From positions 4,177,501 through 4,241,500 of the forward strand of contig FP929003.1 of the NCBI GenBank assembly GCA_000196815.1: a stretch of DNA of 64,000 nt, given 5' to 3'. The DNA is from Nitrospira defluvii (GTDB lineage Bacteria > Nitrospirota > Nitrospiria > Nitrospirales > Nitrospiraceae). The notes beneath the pieces were generated by a model. It worked only from the letters and a program-made list of their open reading frames with translations, was not told the DNA's origin and did not search any database. Of this stretch, positions 59,764 through 64,000 are shown piece after piece; positions within the stretch are counted from its first letter, which is position 1, and each line of letters opens with the position of its first letter. A program made the translations under genes and the position numbers.

Positions 59764-61020
59764 CTAGAGACTGAGGACGGGAAACTTCGGCAGCGAGGAC
59801 TCGCTCACGCCGGTGAGTTTCATGACCACATCGGACAGCTGCTGCACGCGTTCGGCTTTGATCGCCTCAAACCCGTGGCCCAGCACCGCGTGGTTGGCGG
59901 CGTCGAAAAGCGGTTTCATTTTGGGCCAATCACGAAGAAACGCCTGTCCCATCTGATCGCCCAGACCGGCCAGGGCCCTGAACTGGCTCTGCAACGGAAG
60001 CTTGTACTTGCCGTCCACATCGTCCAGATAACAGGTGCGGCAGGTGTCTCGCATCGCGTCGGGCAATTGCTCCGGCTGCACATCCCAGGTCTTAATCTTG
60101 TACTGTTTGAAGAGTTGCCGCTGGGCGCAGGCTTCCATCGCACGCACGAGCGCCACCATGGCCCGCTCATAATCATGATCCACGTGGGCGCGACGATGGG
60201 CATGCGCGAGCAGATCGAGCACCACCCCTTCCTTCACGTCGGCGGGATCCAGCACCAGCTTTTCCAGGAATCCGTTATTGGCCTTGATGAACGGCAGGAG
60301 CGCCTTTAACCCGGGCGGCCCACCCCAGAGCGACGCCATGTCGAGCGCCTTCAACGAGGTCTTCAGTTTGTCCCATGCCTGGCGATAGTGAAACTGCTCC
60401 CACAACCCATACCCCGATGCCAATTCGCCGAGGGCACGATAGAGGGGCTTTTGTCCCCCACTCACGCGAGCTTCCAGCGTATGAAACAGCGTGGCGGCGG
60501 CTCTGAATGAACCATGATTAAAGGCGTCGCTGGCCTCACGGCGCACCACGACCGCCGACTCATCCCAGGGATTCCCTTGCAACCAATGCTTGGACAACCC
60601 GCCGATCGCGATCGCCTCCCCCTCTTCGCGACCCTCCGCATCGACCAGACTGATGACTCGCGATGTCCAGGGCTGGCTCACCGTCGCCAGCGCCGCGGCC
60701 ATAGCAGGGGTGGCACCGGTCAAATCGACCACGACCTCACCCACCTGCACGGCCCAGTTTCTGAAGAGGTCGTGAATAGATCGCGACAGGGCCTGATGAC
60801 AGGCGATGACGTCGGCCGGATCGGGCGTCACCACCCAATCCCAGCGCTTGGGCATCTGCTGCACCAGCGGTTGTACTGCCTCCTCTACCTGCGCCTTCGC
60901 CGATTCCGGCACGAAAAAGCAGAGCAATTCCGGCTGCAGCCGGTTGATCACATAGGCGGCGAGCGACGGCGCGTCGGTAAAGGCCAGGATGAGCGCTTTG
61001 ACAGGAGTATCCGCAGGCAT
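59764..61020 (-). CDS. Orphan CARF-domain protein resembling the CRISPR-associated Cas02710 family
   Basis: This 418-residue protein has an N-terminal Rossmann-like part (LILAFTDAPSLAAYVINRL, then VVVDLTGATPAMAAAL at about 97-111), the pattern of CARF domains that bind cyclic oligoadenylates (compare DxTGGTKxM). A helical C-terminal half follows, with AHRRAHVDHDYERAMVALV containing R277-x4-H282, the HEPN ribonuclease signature, and ACAQRQLFKQYKIKTWDV, typical of Cas02710. No CRISPR array or cas gene was found in the window. It could be an RNA-degrading effector activated by a second messenger from another locus. The family call is by motif only. Confidence 0.68.
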   Translation of the reverse strand: MPADTPVKALILAFTDAPSLAAYVINRLQPELLCFFVPESAKAQVEEAVQPLVQQMPKRWDWVVTPDPADVIACHQALSRSIHDLFRNWAVQVGEVVVDLTGATPAMAAALATVSQPWTSRVISLVDAEGREEGEAIAIGGLSKHWLQGNPWDESAVVVRREASDAFNHGSFRAAATLFHTLEARVSGGQKPLYRALGELASGYGLWEQFHYRQAWDKLKTSLKALDMASLWGGPPGLKALLPFIKANNGFLEKLVLDPADVKEGVVLDLLAHAHRRAHVDHDYERAMVALVRAMEACAQRQLFKQYKIKTWDVQPEQLPDAMRDTCRTCYLDDVDGKYKLPLQSQFRALAGLGDQMGQAFLRDWPKMKPLFDAANHAVLGHGFEAIKAERVQQLSDVVMKLTGVSESSLPKFPVLSL

Positions 61021-61162
61021 GACCGCGGACTATACCACTGCACTCCGGTTGCTTCAATGAACGACGCTTCTTGCACAATCCTTGACGCTCCGGGCAAAGG
61101 CGCATAGACTTCCGCGTGAATCATGAGACAGCACCGCTGATCGCGACGGCTGAGGAGGTGCA

Positions 61163-61597
61163 ATGACCTGGTGGCTCTGGGCCTTTCTGGGACTGTTTCT
61201 GCTCGGCAGCGAAATCGTCACCCCCGGCGGGTTTTACATGTTGTTCTTCGGGATCGGGGCGCTGGTTGTCGGCGCGCTGGTCGGCCTGGGCATGATTCAG
61301 AGTGAATGGATGTCCTGGCTCCTGTTTTCGGTCTTCTCCGTCGCTTCCCTCGTCATCCTTCGTCCTCCGCTCCGCCGTCTCATGACGGCCGAGCGGGACG
61401 ACGTCTCACCGGTCGATACCATGGGCGGCGAAACGGCCATCGTTCTGGACGACGTTCCTCCCGGCGCCACGGGCAAGGCGGAATGCCGGGGCAGCACCTG
61501 GAATGCGCACAACGCCGGCGACAAACCGCTGCTCAAAGGACAACGCAGCCGCGTCGAGCGCGTGGACGGCATCACCCTGTGGATCAAACCTGAATGA
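61163..61597 (+). CDS. NfeD-family membrane protein
   Basis: The ATG has a GAGGAGG site. This 144-residue protein has two or three helices (WLWAFLGLFLLGSEIV, MLFFGIGALVVGALVG, WLLFSVFSVASLVIL) and a C-terminal OB-like domain (GGETAIVLDDVPPGA ... VERVDGITLWI). It precedes a stomatin-like (SPFH) gene by 12 bp. In other bacteria such pairs form membrane microdomain complexes that control proteolysis. Confidence 0.9.
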   Translation: MTWWLWAFLGLFLLGSEIVTPGGFYMLFFGIGALVVGALVGLGMIQSEWMSWLLFSVFSVASLVILRPPLRRLMTAERDDVSPVDTMGGETAIVLDDVPPGATGKAECRGSTWNAHNAGDKPLLKGQRSRVERVDGITLWIKPE

Positions 61598-61609
61598 GGT
61601 CGCACCATC

Positions 61610-62563
61610 ATGGAGGATAGCGGAATGCCAGGCGGACTCTGGGTTGTTATTTTCCTTGCAGGCCTCGTCCTGCTCGTCATCTCAAAAACCGCGCGTGTGG
61701 TGCCGCAACAGAGCGCCTACGTCGTCGAGCGGCTGGGCCGGTACTCACGGACACTCGGCGCGGGGTTCCACATCCTGTGGCCGTTCCTCGACAGTGTGCA
61801 GTACAAACACTCCCTGAAAGAAACCGCCATCGATATCCCCGAACAGATCTGCATCACACGCGATAACGTGCAGGTCGGCGTCGATGGGATTTTGTATTCG
61901 AAGGTGTTGGACCCGCAGCGTGCCTCCTACGGCATCAGCGACTACCGCTTCGCCATCACGCAGCTCGCTCAGACCGCGCTCCGTAGCGAGATCGGCAAAA
62001 TCGAACTCGACCGCACCTTCGAAGAGCGCACCAACATCAACAGCCAGGTCGTGAATGAGCTGGACAAGGCCACGGAACCATGGGGCGTGAAGGTGCTTCG
62101 GTACGAGATCAAGAACATCACGCCACCGAAAGACGTGCTGGCCGCGATGGAAAAGCAGATGCGGGCCGAACGGGAAAAACGCGCGGTGATTCTGACCTCC
62201 GAGGGCGAACGCGACGCCGCCATCAACCAGGCGGAAGGCGAGAAGCAACAGGTCATCAAGGCGTCCGAGGCGAAGAAGCAACAGCAGATCAACGAGGCCG
62301 AGGGCGCAGCCTCCGCGATTATGGCCATCGCGAGCGCCACGGCAGACGGACTCCGCAAAGTCGCCGAATCCACGCAAATTCCAGGCGGCTACGAAGCCGT
62401 GCAGCTGCGCGTCGCCGAGCAGTACATCACCAAGTTCGGGGAACTGGCCAAAGCCAGCAATACCCTTGTACTCCCCGCCAACGTCTCCGACGTCGGCTCG
62501 ATGCTGACGCTGGCGATGAACATGATCACGAAACGGTCTTCGCCCACATCTCCGGGAAAGTAA
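61610..62563 (+). CDS. SPFH/stomatin-like membrane protein (QmcA type)
   Basis: The 317-residue protein has an N-terminal transmembrane segment (GGLWVVIFLAGLVLLVI), an SPFH/band-7 domain (VVPQQSAYVVERLGRYSRTL, RDNVQVGVDGILYSKVLDP), and a long coiled coil (about 165-240, REKRAVILTSEGERDAAI, EAKKQQQINEAEG). It pairs with the NfeD gene upstream. Members form large membrane rings that hold FtsH-type proteases or shape lipid domains. Confidence 0.92.
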   Translation: MEDSGMPGGLWVVIFLAGLVLLVISKTARVVPQQSAYVVERLGRYSRTLGAGFHILWPFLDSVQYKHSLKETAIDIPEQICITRDNVQVGVDGILYSKVLDPQRASYGISDYRFAITQLAQTALRSEIGKIELDRTFEERTNINSQVVNELDKATEPWGVKVLRYEIKNITPPKDVLAAMEKQMRAEREKRAVILTSEGERDAAINQAEGEKQQVIKASEAKKQQQINEAEGAASAIMAIASATADGLRKVAESTQIPGGYEAVQLRVAEQYITKFGELAKASNTLVLPANVSDVGSMLTLAMNMITKRSSPTSPGK

Positions 62564-62617
62564 GAGGCGTCTGCGGTCGTTTGACAGTGACTCGGGGCTT
62601 CCCTACAATTCCGGACG

Positions 62618-63196
62618 ATGAAAGAATTTGCCATCAAGGCCTTCGACGACAGCGCCGAGATCAAGCGGCGCTTCGCGCGGGACCATGCCGACCGAATCGT
62701 GCTGGTCGCGCAGCTCATCGGCCGCGCGTTTCAAACGGGACATAAAGTCTTGCTCTTCGGCAACGGCGGCAGTGCCACCGATGCCGCGCACATCGCCGCC
62801 GAATTTGTCGGCCGCTATAAGCGCGAGCGCGCCCCGTTCCCGGCGATTGCCCTTGCCACCGACATCGCAGCCATCACCTGCATTGCCAACGATTACGGCT
62901 TCGAGGAGCTGTTCGCCCGTCAGGTTCACGCACACGGGCAGCGTGGAGATGTGGCGATCGCGATCAGCACCAGCGGCAACTCCCCCAACGTGCTGAAAGG
63001 GGTCGAGGCGGCCACATCGCTGGGACTGACCACCATCGCCTGGACCGGCGGGTCGGGGGGTAAGTTGACCGGCATGGTGGACCACGCCTTCGTCGTGCCT
63101 TCCACGCTGACCGCCCGCATTCAGGAAAGTCACATCACGTTGGGCCATGTACTCTGCGAACTCATTGAGGATCACGTTCTTGCCAACCCGGCGTAA
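62618..63196 (+). CDS. gmhA: D-sedoheptulose-7-phosphate isomerase (SIS domain)
   Basis: This 192-residue enzyme makes the heptose phosphate that starts the ADP-heptose (LPS core) pathway. It has the SIS sugar-phosphate motifs LLFGNGGSATDAAHIAAEF (about 46-64), ISTSGNSPNV (about 110-119), and the C-terminal QESHITLGHVLCELIE with the catalytic His/Glu. It supports an outer membrane with heptose-containing LPS. The next gene starts within its 3' end. Confidence 0.92.
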   Translation: MKEFAIKAFDDSAEIKRRFARDHADRIVLVAQLIGRAFQTGHKVLLFGNGGSATDAAHIAAEFVGRYKRERAPFPAIALATDIAAITCIANDYGFEELFARQVHAHGQRGDVAIAISTSGNSPNVLKGVEAATSLGLTTIAWTGGSGGKLTGMVDHAFVVPSTLTARIQESHITLGHVLCELIEDHVLANPA

Positions 63197-64000
63197 GCGT
63201 CCCACTGTAGCCTCCGCGCCCTCTGCGATCATCCGGCCGATCGATGCATCGCGCCTGAAGACTTATCCGCTCCAGCGTCGGCACAGCAAGGTGCAAGTCT
63301 CCAACTTTGCCAAGGTCTGGACGAAGGGGCGATCGTTCGCGCGTTTTCTGGACTCACTCCCCGATATCCTGGCGGTCAAAACGTTGCGCGAGGTGGCGCA
63401 GGCCATTGCCACAGCCCATCGCAACGGCCGGCCGGTGATCGTCGGAATGGGCGCCCATGTGGTGAAAGTCGGGCTCGGCCCGCTCCTCGTCGATCTGATG
63501 AAACGTGGCATCGTCACCGCGCTCGCCATGAACGGAGCGGTCATCATCCATGACTTCGAACTCGCGTTTATGGGGCACACGTCCGAAGAAGTGGACGCGG
63601 AGATCGACTCCGGCCGATTCGGCATGGCGGAAGAAACCGGCCGCATGCTCAATGAAGCGATCACCCTGGGCCTGAAAGAAGGGCAGGGGCTTGGCGAATC
63701 GCTCGGCTCTTACATCCATCGACGCAAACAGCAATTTCCGCATCGAGTCACCAGCCTGCTGGCCACCGGCTTTCGGCTGGGCCTTCCCGTCACCGTGCAC
63801 GTGGCCGTCGGAACCGACATCATTCACATGCATCCGTCCGCAGACGGCGCCGCGATTGGAGCTGGTTCGCTGCTCGATTTTCGCCGCCTGGCAGCTGTTG
63901 TCTCCGAAATGGAAGGCGGGGTCTATCTCAATCTGGGGTCGGCCGTGATCCTGCCGGAGGTCTTCCTGAAAGCCGTCTCGCTCGGACGCAACCTCGGTCA
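63180..64000 (+). CDS. Conserved protein of the heptose locus, 3' partial, function unknown
   Basis: A frame runs from a TTG at 63180 (overlapping the end of gmhA) to the window edge, so the C terminus is missing. It has VIVGMGAHVVKVGLGPLLVDL, ALAMNGAVIIHDFELAFMGH, TSEEVDAEIDSGRFGMAEETG, TVHVAVGTDIIHMHPSADG and YLNLGSAVILPEVFLKA. The pattern resembles a family found after gmhA in other bacteria (deoxyhypusine-synthase-like fold). The start is uncertain: the GTG at 63291 is another choice. Its location suggests LPS-related work. Confidence 0.7.
   Translation, partial: MPTRRKRPTVASAPSAIIRPIDASRLKTYPLQRRHSKVQVSNFAKVWTKGRSFARFLDSLPDILAVKTLREVAQAIATAHRNGRPVIVGMGAHVVKVGLGPLLVDLMKRGIVTALAMNGAVIIHDFELAFMGHTSEEVDAEIDSGRFGMAEETGRMLNEAITLGLKEGQGLGESLGSYIHRRKQQFPHRVTSLLATGFRLGLPVTVHVAVGTDIIHMHPSADGAAIGAGSLLDFRRLAAVVSEMEGGVYLNLGSAVILPEVFLKAVSLGRNLG

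Noticed and set aside
59764-61020. A CRISPR array near the CARF-like protein
   Set aside because: No run of equal-length direct repeats with unique spacers was found within the window; the repeats seen are inverted, not spaced direct repeats.

Overview
The window looks like a chromosomal segment of a Gram-negative, GC-rich (about 60%) bacterium, most probably a Nitrospira-type nitrite oxidiser (phylum Nitrospirota). This placement is inferred from gene content: an AniA-like copper nitrite reductase (nirK), a six-gene membrane complex related to hydrogenase-4/complex I, many small exported proteins and lipoproteins, outer-membrane beta-barrel and heptose (LPS) genes, and many two-component and sigma-54 elements. 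No rRNA, tRNA or CRISPR array was seen.

Layout. 1-10.4 kb: a 5'-truncated hybrid histidine kinase, a YrfG-like HAD phosphatase, the ribosome-assembly GTPase Der, an ECF sigma factor with its zinc-finger anti-sigma partner, a c-type cytochrome, and an IS481-type insertion sequence whose transposase has an in-frame stop. 10.4-18.4 kb: lipoproteins, a zinc alcohol dehydrogenase, nirK with a palindromic upstream site, an M20 peptidase, a beta-hydroxyacid dehydrogenase and a porin-like barrel. 18.5-26.1 kb (minus strand): hyfB-C-E-F-G-I. The large subunit HyfG has lost all four nickel-binding cysteines, so this is an Ehr-like ion-pumping module and not a hydrogenase. 26.5-33.5 kb: a cupredoxin-type exported protein, an NtrC-family regulator with its membrane kinase, and an ABC exporter with a degenerate ATPase preceded by tandem tiny cysteine-rich proteins. 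33.7-43 kb: two membrane metalloprotease-like genes (zinc ribbon/HEAGH and site-2 protease), an XRE-HTH/metallo-beta-lactamase fusion, an active/inactive M16 peptidase pair, gph and pyruvate kinase. 43.2-48 kb: a histidine-phosphatase/phosphofructokinase fusion divergent from pyk, an exported ribonuclease with its barstar inhibitor, a YidB-like protein and a pair of paralogous CxxC mini-proteins. 48.3-58.7 kb: hemL, an exported thermonuclease, a Phd/RelE toxin-antitoxin pair with a readable promoter/operator, a frameshifted HNH endonuclease, a GNAT acetyltransferase, a META-domain lipoprotein, an N-acetylmuramoyl-alanine amidase and two SGNH hydrolases. 58.8-64 kb: ybgC coupled to a 37-residue membrane protein, a four-helix-bundle gene framed by 30-bp inverted repeats, an orphan CARF/Cas02710-like protein, an NfeD/stomatin pair, gmhA and a truncated downstream gene.

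Two repeat families run through the window. One is a roughly 125-bp long-hairpin element with three copies, each next to a gene end. The other is a short inverted-repeat element built on GTCGTTCGTGAAGCG, one copy of which encloses the four-helix-bundle gene.

The main candidates for new biology are the CRISPR-type effector without a CRISPR locus, the phosphatase/phosphofructokinase fusion, the cysteine-less HyfG complex, the mini-protein/degenerate ABC cluster and the repeat-framed four-helix cassette.
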